Shown here in pieces: positions 53,770 to 62,374 of a stretch of 64,000 bases of DNA. The notes under the pieces are model-generated. The model had not been told where the DNA came from and searched no databases. It saw nothing but the letters and a program-made list of their open reading frames with translations. The position numbers were made by a program, and so were the translations under genes. How positions within the stretch are numbered: the stretch's first letter is position 1; each line of letters opens with the position of its first letter. The stretch is from JAKPQE01 sp041397845 (GTDB taxonomy: Bacteria > Pseudomonadota > Alphaproteobacteria > Rhizobiales > JAKPQE01). The DNA is taken from positions 1 through 64,000 of the forward strand of contig JAWKVW010000015.1 of assembly GCA_041397845.1 (NCBI GenBank), in the 5' to 3' direction.

Positions 53770-55103
53770 GGTTCTGTGCGTCAAGTTCTGCAAAATGGGC
53801 GGTCGTGACGGTGGTCATGCGACTTTTCGGAGTTCCGAGTTTTTGTGCTCCTTGAGGTCGTCCATGTTGATGTAGCGGTTTGCCTCCATCCAGTTTTCGT
53901 TGGTTTCGACGGCGAGCGCCCTGACGAGGCGCAGGCAGCTCTCGGCGTTGGGGGAAGATACGCACGACATAGGTTCGGCGTCTGATCTCCTCGTTGAGGC
54001 GTTCGAGCATGTTGGTCGACTTGAGGTGCTTGTGGTGCTGGCGCGGCAGCCGGAAGAAGGTCAACGTGGGTTCGATGTTGTCCTCATCCGTCAGGCGGGG
54101 ATATCTTGCCGACCATTTTGCCAGCCAGGCGGCGAGATCGGCCTTGGCCTCGGCAGGATCGCGACGGTCGTAGAGCCATCGAAGCTCCTGCAGGCAGTCG
54201 TCGCCATGTTTCCGCGGCAGGTGATCGAGGGCGTTCCTGAGGAAGTGCACGTAACAGCGCTGCCAGGCCGCTTCGGGGAATGACCTCGCCGATGGCGCGA
54301 CGAGCCCGGCATGATCATCGGAGACGACGAACTCGACCCCCTTGAGGCCGCGCCCCTTGGGGGCGAGGAGGAGATCCTTCCAGGTCGAGCGGCTCTCGCG
54401 ACTGGCCATCTCGACGGCCAGGATCTGGCGCCGCCCGTCCCAGTCGTGCCGACCGCGATCGGCACCGCCTGGCTCATGACGATGCCGGCCTCGCGCACCT
54501 TCTCGTAGCGGGCATCGAGGATCAGGTAGGGGAAGGCTCTTGCAGCAGGCGCCCGGCAAGAGCGGCAAGGCTCTCGTCCAGGCGCTTGTTGATTGCCGAG
54601 ATGGCCGAGGCCGAGGAGGCGGCCCACAGCTCCTCGGTGATCGCCTTGACCTTGCGCGTCGAGACGCCCTGCACCGTCCACATCTCCGCCAGCGTCGCCA
54701 CCAGCGCCCGCTCCGAGCGCTGGTAGCGCTCGAACAGCTCGGTCGAGAAGCGGCCCTGACGATCCTGGGGAACCCTCGGTTCCAGCTTGCCGACGCAGGT
54801 GACGAGCGTGCGGCCGTAATAGCCGGAGCGGTAGCCGAGCCGATCCGGCGTGCGCTCGCCCCTTCGAAGCGCGAGCGCCTCGTCCATCTCCGCCTCCAGA
54901 ACCTCCTGCATCACGGCGCGGATCACCTCAGCGCAGCCCATCGGGCCTCGAAAGCAGAATGTCTTTGACGGCGGCGCCGGCGACCACCCACTTTCAAACT
55001 TGGTCATGGTGGCGTTCCTTCCACGGAATCGGTGACGTTGAGCATCACCAGCCTGCCATGACCGCCTCTCTCAGCGAATTTGCAGAACTCTCAGCACACT
55101 ACC
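53770..55103 (-). mobile_element. IS256-family insertion sequence with terminal inverted repeats and 8-bp target duplication
   Basis: A 1334-bp element. Left end 53770-53797 (GGTTCTGTGCGTCAAGTTCT...) and right end 55076-55103 read in reverse (GGTAGTGTGCTGAGAGTTCT...) match at about 20 of 28 positions, both containing AGTTCTGCAAA. The flanks carry AGCATCCG at 53762-53769 and 55104-55111, a direct target duplication of 8 bp, normal for the IS256 family. One transposase gene fills the element. Confidence 0.9.
53815..55007 (-). pseudogene. IS256-family (mutator type) transposase, frameshifted
   Basis: A protein of about 397 aa. The DDE residues are visible in LILDARYEKVREAG (first Asp), VEFVVSDDHAGL (second Asp) and NMLERLNEEIRRRT (Glu). 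The start is ATG 55007. Frame breaks lie near 53953 (one extra C), 54440 and 54533 (one missing T). If the breaks are real the element can move only with help from another copy. Confidence 0.88.
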
Positions 55104-55389
55104 AGCATCCGGCTGTTTACATCCTCGCAAGCAAGCAGAATGGCACCTTGTACATCGGAGTTACGAGTGATTTGCCAGGGCGGGCTTACCAGCATCGGAA
55201 CGGCGTGGTCGAAGGATTTTTCAAGCGATACGGCGTTGTTCATCTGGTTTATTTCGAGGTGCATGAAACGATGACGGACGCCATTCTTCGCGAAAGGCAA
55301 ATGAAGAAATGGAACCGGGCCTGGAAAATCGGGTGATCGAGAAGGCAAACCCGGAGTGGCGGGATCTCTTTGACGAAATCACGCGCTGA
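55058..55389 (+). pseudogene. GIY-YIG endonuclease-domain protein, N-terminus replaced by IS end, C-terminus frameshifted
   Basis: A small UPF0213-like GIY-YIG protein of about 95 residues. The domain motifs VYILASKQNGTLYIGVTSDL, RAYQHRNG and LRERQMKKWNRAWK are present. From ATG 55058 the first 16 residues come from the insertion sequence end. The native start was probably TTG 53755. A missing C near 55337 stops the frame; the normal ending (ANPEWRDLFDEI) lies in the next frame to 55389. A role in DNA processing is suggested only by the domain. Confidence 0.8.
55104..55111. repeat. Target-site duplication, right copy (AGCATCCG)
   Basis: Directly follows the right inverted repeat and lies within the GIY-YIG reading frame. 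Confidence 0.9.
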
Positions 55390-55401
55390 AATGTTGGCTG
55401 G

Positions 55402-55464
55402 ATTCCCGCTTTCGCGGGAATGACAACGTCGTGGTGGGGACTGGATTCCCGCTTGCGCGGGAAT
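55402..55464. repeat. Palindromic repeat doublet 2 (REP/BIME-like)
   Basis: ATTCCCGC-TTTC-GCGGGAAT (55402-55421) and ATTCCCGC-TTGC-GCGGGAAT (55445-55464). Spacing and loop order equal doublet 1. It begins 13 bp after the GIY-YIG stop. Confidence 0.87.
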
Positions 55465-55523
55465 GACGTACCGATGGCCGAGGCGTGCGGGACCGCTGGA
55501 TTTGCGTTTGCCCGGAACCCTGC

Positions 55524-57116
55524 CTACCCGGCTCCCTCCTCCAGTGCCCGGCGGATGCGGCGGATGACGACGTCGCGGGCGCGGTCGTCGGCGGCCTGAT
55601 CGAGGCGGTCGCCGATGTCGAGAATGAGTTTCGACAGGTCGTTGTGCCAGTCGAGGCGGGCGACCATTTCCGGCCGGATGCGGCGCTGGGCCTCGAGGTT
55701 GAGCGGGCGGGCGCCTTCCGGGCGAAGGGCAAAGGCATCGTCGATGACCGGGCGCAGGATCTCGATGCCGTCGGGCAGGAGCCGCTTCAGCCGGCGCTCG
55801 AGGCCTGTCTGGGCGTTTTCCTCGCCGTGGACGAGAAAGACGCCCCTGGCGATCGGCTGGCGGGCGGCGATCCATTCGGCCAGTTCGCGGCCGTCGGCGT
55901 GGCCGGAATAGTCGTCAATCGAGCGGATGGCGGCTGCGACGCGGATCTCCTCGCCCTGGATGCGCACCTCCTTCTCGCCGGCAAGGAGCAGGCGGCCGAG
56001 GGTGCCCTCGGCCTGGAAGCCGACCATCAGAACCGTTGCGTCGTGGCGCCAGAGCCAGCGCTTGAGGTGATGGCGGATGCGGCCGGCCTCGCACATGCCG
56101 CTGGCGGAAATGATGATCTTGAAGCCGTCGACGCCGGCGATCGCCTTCGATTCCTCGACCGTCTCGGCAAAGCGCAGGTTCCTTGACCGCAGCGCCTTCT
56201 TGAAGTCGTGGCCGTCCTCGAGATGGGCGGCGTTGGCGGCAAAAACCCGCGTGGCGCGGATGGCGAGGGGCGAGTCGACGAAGACCGAGGCCTGCGGCAC
56301 GGCGCCGGTCTGCATCAGCTCGACGATATCGAGGATGAGTTCCTGGGTCCGCTCGACGGCGAATGCGGGAATGAGGAGAGCGCCTTCCTCGTTGTAGGCG
56401 TCGCGGATCGCGGCGGCGAGATGATCGCGCCGGAGCTTCGCATCGGTCGCCGGGCGGTCGGTGTCGCCATAGGTCGATTCGCAGATGACGTAGTGAAAGC
56501 CTGCGGGCGCCTCGGGGTCGGGATGGAGCAGCTTGTTGTCGGGGCCGACGTCGCCGGAAAAGAGCAGGCGGAGCGGCTTGTCGCCATTGCCGCCAAGCTC
56601 GAGCTCCAGCGAGGCCGAGCCGAGGATATGGCCGGCATTCCAGAAGCGGGCGCGCACGCCCGGCGCCGGCTCGTACCAGGTTTCGTATTCCATCAGGCGG
56701 AAATGGTTGAGGGCGGCGATCGCATCGGCGGCGGTGTAGATCGGCACGACCTCCTCGCGGCCGCGCTGGCGATTGCGGCGGTTGAGGTTCTCGACCTCGA
56801 ATTCCTGGATGTGGCCGCTGTCCGGCAGCATGATGGCGCAAAGGTCGATGGTGCCGCGCGTTGCAAAGATGCGGCCCTTGAACCCGGCCTTGCAGAGCTT
56901 CGGCAGGAGGCCGGAGTGGTCGATGTGGGCGTGGGTCAGAAGCACGGCGTCGATGTTTGCCGGATCGAAAGGAAATTCGCGGTAGTTGAGGCTCTTCAGG
57001 GTCTTGGAGCCCTGATACATGCCGCAATCGACGAGCAGGCGGGCACCCTCGGCCTCGATCAGGTGGCAGGAGCCGGTCACCGTTCGGGCAGCGCCGTGGA
57101 ATTTGAGGATCGTCAT
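55524..57116 (-). CDS. MBL-fold (beta-CASP) RNA-processing exonuclease
   Basis: A 530-aa metallo-beta-lactamase/beta-CASP protein of the CPSF-like group. The Zn-binding motif HAHIDH appears in LLTHAHIDHSGLLPKL. Further motifs are LLFSGDVG, CESTYGD, SASGMCEAGRIRHHL (beta-CASP) and YSGHADGREL. Such enzymes act on RNA 3' ends. The start at 57116 is chosen for the perfect GGAGG-N5-ATG; another ATG lies four codons upstream. Confidence 0.9.
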   Translation of the reverse strand: MTILKFHGAARTVTGSCHLIEAEGARLLVDCGMYQGSKTLKSLNYREFPFDPANIDAVLLTHAHIDHSGLLPKLCKAGFKGRIFATRGTIDLCAIMLPDSGHIQEFEVENLNRRNRQRGREEVVPIYTAADAIAALNHFRLMEYETWYEPAPGVRARFWNAGHILGSASLELELGGNGDKPLRLLFSGDVGPDNKLLHPDPEAPAGFHYVICESTYGDTDRPATDAKLRRDHLAAAIRDAYNEEGALLIPAFAVERTQELILDIVELMQTGAVPQASVFVDSPLAIRATRVFAANAAHLEDGHDFKKALRSRNLRFAETVEESKAIAGVDGFKIIISASGMCEAGRIRHHLKRWLWRHDATVLMVGFQAEGTLGRLLLAGEKEVRIQGEEIRVAAAIRSIDDYSGHADGRELAEWIAARQPIARGVFLVHGEENAQTGLERRLKRLLPDGIEILRPVIDDAFALRPEGARPLNLEAQRRIRPEMVARLDWHNDLSKLILDIGDRLDQAADDRARDVVIRRIRRALEEGAG

Positions 57117-57322
57117 CTTCGCCTCCATCTCGTCGCGTCGCGTCCATGAAGCGCCTCGGCGCCGGCCGGGTCAAGGCAGGCTGAAGGGCGGAAATGACGC
57201 TCCGGCGGCAGGAGCGCGAAAGCACGTCGCGGCTGCCGTTTCGCGCTTGATCGCGGTTGCGGCGGCAAGTACCCATGATCGGGATCGAATCCGGTATCAA
57301 TCTGTCAGCAGGTGAAGTTGCC

Positions 57323-58237
57323 ATGTCGTTCAGCTATGTCGTCCTCGATGTCTTCACGGACCGGCCGCTGGCGGGCAATCCGCTGGCGGTGGTGCTTGGC
57401 GCCGACGAACTCGACGACCGGCGGATGCTGGCGATCGCGCAGGAGTTCAATCTCTCCGAGACGGTGTTCGTGCTGAAGGCTCGCAATCCGGCCCATTCGG
57501 CCCGGGTGCGGATCTTCACGCCGGGCGGCGAGGTGCCGTTCGCCGGGCATCCGACGGTCGGCACGGCCATCCTGCTTGCCAAGCAGCGGATCGGCGGCGA
57601 GCCGGAGAAGGAGCAGGACGTCATCGTCGTGCTCGAGGAGGAAATCGGCATTGTCCGGTGCGGTGTGGTGCTGTCGCCGGGCGGTGGCGCCTTTGCCGAG
57701 TTCGACGTGCCGAAGGTTCCCGCATCGGCCGGTCCGGCCGGCGACAAGGAGTTGATCGCGGCGGCGCTCGGGCTGACCAAGGCCGAGCTCGGCTTTGAAA
57801 ACCACAAGCCGACGCGCTTCGACGCCGGTCTTGGCTTCACCTTCGTGCCGGTGCACGACCTCGAGGCAATGGCGAAGATCCGCCTCGAGCGGGCGATCTG
57901 GCGGGACGCCTTTCCCGGCGACGAGCGGGCGATGGTCGTTGCCTATTGCCGCGAGACGGTGCACCACGAGAACCAGTTCCATGCGCGGATGTTCGCGCCG
58001 TTCGCCGGGATCGACGAGGACCCGGCGACGGGCTCTGCCGCCGCGGCCTTTGCCGGCGTCGTGCGCAAGTTCGACGAGCCGCGCGACGGCGTTCACCGGG
58101 TGCGGGTCGAGCAGGGGCTCGAGATGGGCCGGCCGAGCGTCATCGAAGTCGAGCTCGACGTCGATGGCGGCAAGCTGCGTTCGGTGCGGATCGGCGGCGG
58201 CGCCGTCGTCGTCGCCGAGGGCGAGCTGAAGATCTGA
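57323..58237 (+). CDS. PhzF-family isomerase-like protein
   Basis: A 304-aa protein with two PhzF-type alpha-beta domains. N-terminal SYVVLDVFTDRPLAGNPLAVV, the acidic residue Glu46 in FNLSETVFV, the GHPTVGTAILL loop and ENQFHARMFAPFAG with EDPATGSAA near the C-terminus all match. Apart from PhzF of phenazine synthesis, most members have unknown substrates and no phenazine genes are here. AGGTGA precedes the ATG at good spacing. Confidence 0.9.
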   Translation: MSFSYVVLDVFTDRPLAGNPLAVVLGADELDDRRMLAIAQEFNLSETVFVLKARNPAHSARVRIFTPGGEVPFAGHPTVGTAILLAKQRIGGEPEKEQDVIVVLEEEIGIVRCGVVLSPGGGAFAEFDVPKVPASAGPAGDKELIAAALGLTKAELGFENHKPTRFDAGLGFTFVPVHDLEAMAKIRLERAIWRDAFPGDERAMVVAYCRETVHHENQFHARMFAPFAGIDEDPATGSAAAAFAGVVRKFDEPRDGVHRVRVEQGLEMGRPSVIEVELDVDGGKLRSVRIGGGAVVVAEGELKI

Positions 58238-58242
58238 GAACG

Positions 58243-58267
58243 GGCAGGGCGGCATTGCCGTCTTGCC
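58243..58267 (+). terminator. Hairpin after the PhzF-like gene
   Basis: An 11-bp stem (with two G-U pairs in RNA) around an ATT loop starts 5 bp after the stop. No U-tract follows, so termination is uncertain. Confidence 0.4.
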
Positions 58268-58395
58268 AGCGGACCCTAACTGCGGCTATTAAGAGCGCCA
58301 AGGTCGCGCGTTAACCCTTCCTTAAGGGCGGGCGCGGACCTTCAGGCAAACAGGCAGTCCGACCGACGGACACCGAAGGAACGGCAGAACGAGCG

Positions 58396-58506
58396 ATGAT
58401 CGCGTCCGGCCAGATGGACGAAATGATCTCGACCGACGCGGCGATCGCGGCGGGCGCTCGTGCCATGCTCCTTTCCGGCCTTATCCTCCTCCTTAGGTGC
58501 CCCTGA
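58396..58506 (+). CDS. leuA leader peptide (leucine-rich)
   Basis: A short ORF about 120 bp before leuA. Its end reads MLLSGLILLLRCP then stop, with six Leu codons out of 13 (from the internal ATG at 58465). In-frame ATGs upstream at 58396, 58414 and 58423 could give a peptide of up to 36 residues. A hairpin overlaps its stop codon. This fits ribosome-mediated attenuation of leucine genes, as known in other proteobacteria. Confidence 0.7.
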   Translation: MIASGQMDEMISTDAAIAAGARAMLLSGLILLLRCP

Positions 58507-58543
58507 GCGCCGACAGTCCGGTCATCGGGCGGGTCCTCAGGGG
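58500..58543 (+). promoter_or_regulatory. Attenuator-type hairpin in the leuA leader
   Basis: CCCCTGAG (58500-58507, including the leader stop) pairs perfectly with CTCAGGGG (58536-58543). A stalled ribosome on the Leu codons would block this stem. A second hairpin or U-run is not obvious, so the exact switch cannot be drawn. Confidence 0.6.
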
Positions 58544-58624
58544 ATGATGTATCGGCAGAAACATCGGCACTGACGGCATGAGCGCGAAAACGAGCGCCGG
58601 CCGGGACGGAAGGACAAGCATCCA

Positions 58625-60187
58625 ATGAGCAACGACAGCCAGACGACCGCGGACGCCAATCGCGTCATCATCTTCGACACCACCTTGCGCGACGGCGAGC
58701 AGTGCCCCGGCGCGACGATGACGCTCGATGAAAAGCTGCAGGTCGCCGACATGCTCGACGAGATGGGCGTCGACGTCATCGAGGCCGGCTTTCCGATCGC
58801 CTCGAACGGCGATTTCGAGGCGGTCAACGAGGTCGCCAAGCGGGTGAAGAACGCCACTGTCTGCGGTCTCGCGCGGGCCGGCGTGAAGGACATCGACCGG
58901 GCCGGCGAGGCAATCAAGCCGGCGCGGCGCGGCCGCATCCACACCTTCATTTCCACCAGCCCGGTGCATATGAAGTACAAGCTGCAGAAGTCGCCGGACG
59001 AGGTCTACGAGGCGGTGATCGCCAGCGTGTCGCGGGCGCGCAACTGGACGGACGACGTCGAGTGGAGCGCCGAGGACGCGACGCGCACCGAGCACGATTT
59101 CCTGTGCCGCTGCGTCGAGGCGGCGATCAGGGCCGGGGCCGGCACGATCAACATTCCCGACACGGTCGGCTACACCGTGCCGGACGAGTATTTTGCGCTC
59201 TACCGGATGTTGCTGGAGCGGGTGCCGGGTGCCGACAAGGTGATCTTCTCGACCCATTGCCACAATGATCTCGGCATGGCGGTGGCCAATTCGCTGGCCG
59301 GCGTTCGCGCCGGCGCGCGGCAGGTGGAGTGCACCGTCAACGGTCTCGGCGAGCGGGCGGGCAATGCCTCGCTGGAAGAGATCGTGATGGCGCTGAAGAC
59401 CCGCGCCGACGTGCTGCCGTTCACGACCGGCATCGACGCGTCCTATCTGACGCGTGCCTCCAAGCTGGTTTCGGCGGTAACCTCGTTCCCGGTCCAGTAC
59501 AACAAGGCGATCGTCGGGCGGAATGCCTTTGCGCATGAGTCCGGCATTCATCAGGACGGCATGCTGAAGCACACCCAGACCTACGAGATCATGACGCCGG
59601 AATCGGTCGGCGTTTCCAAGACCTCGCTGGTGATGGGCAAGCATTCCGGCCGCAACGCCTTTCGGGACAAGCTGAAGCAGCTCGGCTACCAGATCTCCGA
59701 CAACCAGTTCGAGGATGCCTTCGCCCGGTTCAAGGATCTCGCCGACCGCAAGAAGCATGTCTACGACGAGGATATCGAGGCGCTGGTCGACGAGAAGCTG
59801 GCGACCGCCGAGGACCGGATGAAGGTGCTGTCGTTGCTGGTGGTTGCCGGCACGATGGGCCCGCAGGTGGCGACGTTGACGCTGGAGCAGGACGGCGAGC
59901 ACCGCACGGTGCAGGCGCAGGGCAACGGCCCGGTCGATGCGACCTTCAATGCCATCAAGGCGCTGGTGCCGCATGAGGCGACGCTGGAGCTCTATCAGGT
60001 GCACGCGGTGACCGAGGGTACGGACGCGCAGGCCGAGGTGTCGGTGCGCCTCGCCGAGGGCGGCACGAGCTATACCGGCCGGGCGGCGCATCCCGATACG
60101 CTGGTCTCCTCGGCCAAGGCCTATCTGACGGCGCTGAACAAGCTCATCCTGCGGCGCGACCGGCTGCACGCGCACGCGGCCGAATAA
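58625..60187 (+). CDS. leuA: 2-Isopropylmalate synthase (LeuA)
   Basis: A 520-aa enzyme of class I LeuA. The HMGL-like catalytic domain includes FDTTLRDGEQCPGATM, STHCHNDLGMAVANS (metal-binding His residues), NGLGERAGNASLEE and AHESGIHQDGML. The C-terminal LeuA dimer/regulatory domain (about 390-510) gives leucine feedback inhibition. It catalyses acetyl-CoA plus 2-oxoisovalerate to 2-isopropylmalate. Leucine-dependent attenuation from the upstream leader is likely. Confidence 0.95.
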   Translation: MSNDSQTTADANRVIIFDTTLRDGEQCPGATMTLDEKLQVADMLDEMGVDVIEAGFPIASNGDFEAVNEVAKRVKNATVCGLARAGVKDIDRAGEAIKPARRGRIHTFISTSPVHMKYKLQKSPDEVYEAVIASVSRARNWTDDVEWSAEDATRTEHDFLCRCVEAAIRAGAGTINIPDTVGYTVPDEYFALYRMLLERVPGADKVIFSTHCHNDLGMAVANSLAGVRAGARQVECTVNGLGERAGNASLEEIVMALKTRADVLPFTTGIDASYLTRASKLVSAVTSFPVQYNKAIVGRNAFAHESGIHQDGMLKHTQTYEIMTPESVGVSKTSLVMGKHSGRNAFRDKLKQLGYQISDNQFEDAFARFKDLADRKKHVYDEDIEALVDEKLATAEDRMKVLSLLVVAGTMGPQVATLTLEQDGEHRTVQAQGNGPVDATFNAIKALVPHEATLELYQVHAVTEGTDAQAEVSVRLAEGGTSYTGRAAHPDTLVSSAKAYLTALNKLILRRDRLHAHAAE

Positions 60188-60212
60188 GCGTCCATCACGG
60201 CCAATCGACGAG

Positions 60213-60240
60213 GGAGCGCCGGGTCATTCCGGCGCTCCTT
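60213..60240. terminator. Strong bidirectional terminator between leuA and the DUF123 gene
   Basis: A perfect 10-bp stem GGAGCGCCGG/CCGGCGCTCC with a 6-nt loop that contains the stop codon of the convergent DUF123 gene. It lies 25 bp after leuA. The following T-tract is short on both sides. Confidence 0.6.
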
Positions 60241-60721
60241 GCCATTTCAACAGATGGCTCTTGCAGATGCGGCAGTCGCTCGAGCCGAAGCCCGGTGCCG
60301 GCTGGCTGAACTGCGGCATCGCGGCGATGGCGGCAACGAGCCGGCATTCGGTCATGTCGCCGGGGAAGGGCAGGGCGATGCGGCGGCGGGCGGAGACGGT
60401 CAGCCGGTCGACGTGCCAGCGCTGTTTCTTTTCCGCCGCGAGGTGCCGGCCGAGACGGGCGGCAAGGCCGCCAGGGCCGCGGGCCGAGCCGCAATAGAGA
60501 TACCAGCCCGCCGGCAGGAGGATTTCCGGCTGGCGCGGGAGCGAGATCGCGGCAGGCTGGCCGAGATCGATCGCCAGGACGTAGGCGCCGGGGTGCGGCA
60601 GGATGCGTTCGGCTGATGCCGCCGGTGCCGGCAGGTCCGCAAAGGCCTGACCGAGCGCCCGGAGCAACGCCTCGGGCAGGTCTTGCAGAACTTCGTGATC
60701 GTTTGAACAGTTTTTGTTCAT
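60224..60721 (-). CDS. DUF123 / GIY-YIG-like family protein
   Basis: A 165-aa protein with the DUF123 motifs PGAYVLAIDLGQ, LPAGWYLYCGSARGPGGLAARLGRHL, WHVDRLT and SSDCRICKSHLLKW. The domain is distantly related to GIY-YIG nucleases; the catalytic Tyr and Gly appear in the WYLYCGSA segment. The ATG at 60721 is the first start that does not extend far into the DUF3365 gene's leader. Function is unknown. Confidence 0.8.
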   Translation of the reverse strand: MNKNCSNDHEVLQDLPEALLRALGQAFADLPAPAASAERILPHPGAYVLAIDLGQPAAISLPRQPEILLPAGWYLYCGSARGPGGLAARLGRHLAAEKKQRWHVDRLTVSARRRIALPFPGDMTECRLVAAIAAMPQFSQPAPGFGSSDCRICKSHLLKWQGAPE

Positions 60722-60803
60722 CTGCACCCACAACAGGATTGCGGAAACCTTCCAGCATTGGTTAGGCTCGTCCACCAAGAATAGCAAAAGAGGGAGGAAT
60801 GAC

Positions 60804-61379
60804 ATGAAGCGGGTGTTTCTTGCGCTCTCGGTTCTCGGACTGGCGGCAGCAACGCCGGCGCTCGGCGCCGACGTCGAGGCGCTGAAGGCCGAGGCCAAGG
60901 CGGTGATGATGAAGTTTGGCGGCGCGCTGAAGGGCGAGCTCGAGACGGCGATGAAGGCCGGCGGGCCGAAGCAGGCTATCCCGGTCTGCAACGAGAAGGC
61001 GCCGGCGATTGCCCACGACGTTTCGGCGGCCGAGGGCTGGACGGTCGGCCGTTCGAGCCACAAGCTGCGCAATCCGCACAATGAGCCGGATGCCTTCACG
61101 CGCGGGGCGATCGAGGACTTTCTCGCCCGGCAGGAGAAGGGCGAGACGGCCGATACGCTGGTCAAGGCCGGTGTCGTCGAGGAAGGCGGCAAGAAGGTCT
61201 TCCGGATCGTCAAGGCGATCCCGACCGGCGAGGTCTGCCTCAACTGCCATGGCGGCGAGGAAGTGAAGGCCGAGACGGCCGAGCTTCTGGCGAAATACTA
61301 TCCCGACGACAAGGCGCGCGGATTCAAGGTCGGCGAGATGCGCGGCGTCTTCACGCTGTCGAAGGAACTCGCCGACTGA
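60804..61379 (+). CDS. DUF3365-family c-type haem protein
   Basis: A 191-aa secreted protein with a signal peptide (about residues 1-22, ending LGA-D), a helical body, and one haem c motif CLNCHGG near residue 150. DUF3365 proteins form a sensor-like haem fold found alone or fused to signalling domains; here it is alone and so periplasmic. The start is supported by GGGAGGA 5-7 nt before the ATG. Confidence 0.87.
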   Translation: MKRVFLALSVLGLAAATPALGADVEALKAEAKAVMMKFGGALKGELETAMKAGGPKQAIPVCNEKAPAIAHDVSAAEGWTVGRSSHKLRNPHNEPDAFTRGAIEDFLARQEKGETADTLVKAGVVEEGGKKVFRIVKAIPTGEVCLNCHGGEEVKAETAELLAKYYPDDKARGFKVGEMRGVFTLSKELAD

Positions 61380-61390
61380 GGTATCGCCCG

Positions 61391-61416
61391 GGCGGACGGC
61401 CGACCGGCTGTCCGCC
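61391..61416. terminator. Terminator-like hairpin after the DUF3365 gene
   Basis: An 11-bp stem (GGCGGACGGCC/GGCTGTCCGCC, one G-T pair) with a GACC loop, 11 bp after the stop, between convergent genes. Only TT follows. Confidence 0.5.
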
Positions 61417-61427
61417 TTGCGCTCGCT

Positions 61428-62177
61428 TCAGAAGCCGACCACGACGTGCTTGCTGACGGCATCGGCGATCAGCGGTGCAATCGAGAAATCGGTGCCGATC
61501 GGGCCGATGACCGGCACGTCGGAACGGCCGGACGCAGCGGCGATCAGCGGCAGGTCCTCGGCCGAGTGCAGGCCCCTGCCGGTGAAAAGAGCGATGATGA
61601 TCGCCTGGTCCGGAAGCTGCGAGATGACGTCGACGAGATAGGGCGGCTCATCGAGGAAGCCGAAGCCGACGGGGGCGCCGCGCCGCTGGCGGGCGAGCCG
61701 CTCGGCAAGCAGCATGACGGCATTGCGCGGCTGGTTCGACTGGGTCGAGCCGTGCGCGGCGATGAGCACGAAGGTCTCGGAAAGGTCGAAGCGCCGGGCG
61801 CGGGCGGTTACCTCGATGCGGTCGGCGAGCCAGAGCGGCAGGCGCGGATCGAGGCCGAGCGGTGTCAGGATCGAGAAGGCGCGCTGGCCGGCAACAGAGT
61901 CGAGCCGCTGCGGCAGCACCTCCGAGACGAAGCGGCCATCGCTGAAGAACAGGGGGTAGACCAGCATCGGGCAGGCGCCGAGGCGATCGACGGCGCGCTC
62001 GATGGAGGGTTCGCCATAGAGCACGCCGGCGGAGACGGCCTGGCCTGGAAGGGCGGCGGCAACGGAGGCGGCAAGGCGGTCGAGCGCGGTATTGTCCAGC
62101 GCACCGCCGCGCTCACCATGCGCGGCGATCAGCACTCCGGCTCGTACAGGCAAACGACCGCCGGCATCCAGCGCCAT
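61428..62177 (-). CDS. CbiX/SirB-family chelatase-like protein
   Basis: A 249-aa protein with two CbiX-like halves. The first has GVLIAAHGERGG (His for metal) and the second FVLIAAHGSTQSN. Sirohydrochlorin chelatases CbiX/SirB have this duplicated form. The ATG at 62177 places the first strand at residue 14; the longer frame upstream has no homology. It may insert Fe or Co into a tetrapyrrole, but no other cobalamin or sirohaem genes lie nearby. Confidence 0.8.
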   Translation of the reverse strand: MALDAGGRLPVRAGVLIAAHGERGGALDNTALDRLAASVAAALPGQAVSAGVLYGEPSIERAVDRLGACPMLVYPLFFSDGRFVSEVLPQRLDSVAGQRAFSILTPLGLDPRLPLWLADRIEVTARARRFDLSETFVLIAAHGSTQSNQPRNAVMLLAERLARQRRGAPVGFGFLDEPPYLVDVISQLPDQAIIIALFTGRGLHSAEDLPLIAAASGRSDVPVIGPIGTDFSIAPLIADAVSKHVVVGF

Positions 62178-62374
62178 TTCGGGTTCTCCCCTCCTTGCCG
62201 ATTCGGTCTCGTTCGCAAATATGGACTCATGAGATTTTCTGTCGAGGGCTAGCCGGCGTAATATTTCGTCGTAAGGCGGGTATTGATCGGAATATCGCCT
62301 GAACCAGATGATCAGGAACGAATTTTTCCGCCGGTGCGTTGTGCGGGGGAGCAGTGGAAGAAGACGAGACGAAG

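Noticed and set aside
53465..55464. Short palindromes considered as a CRISPR array
   Set aside because: Only five units, irregular spacing, no unique spacers of constant size and no cas genes. They are REP-like.
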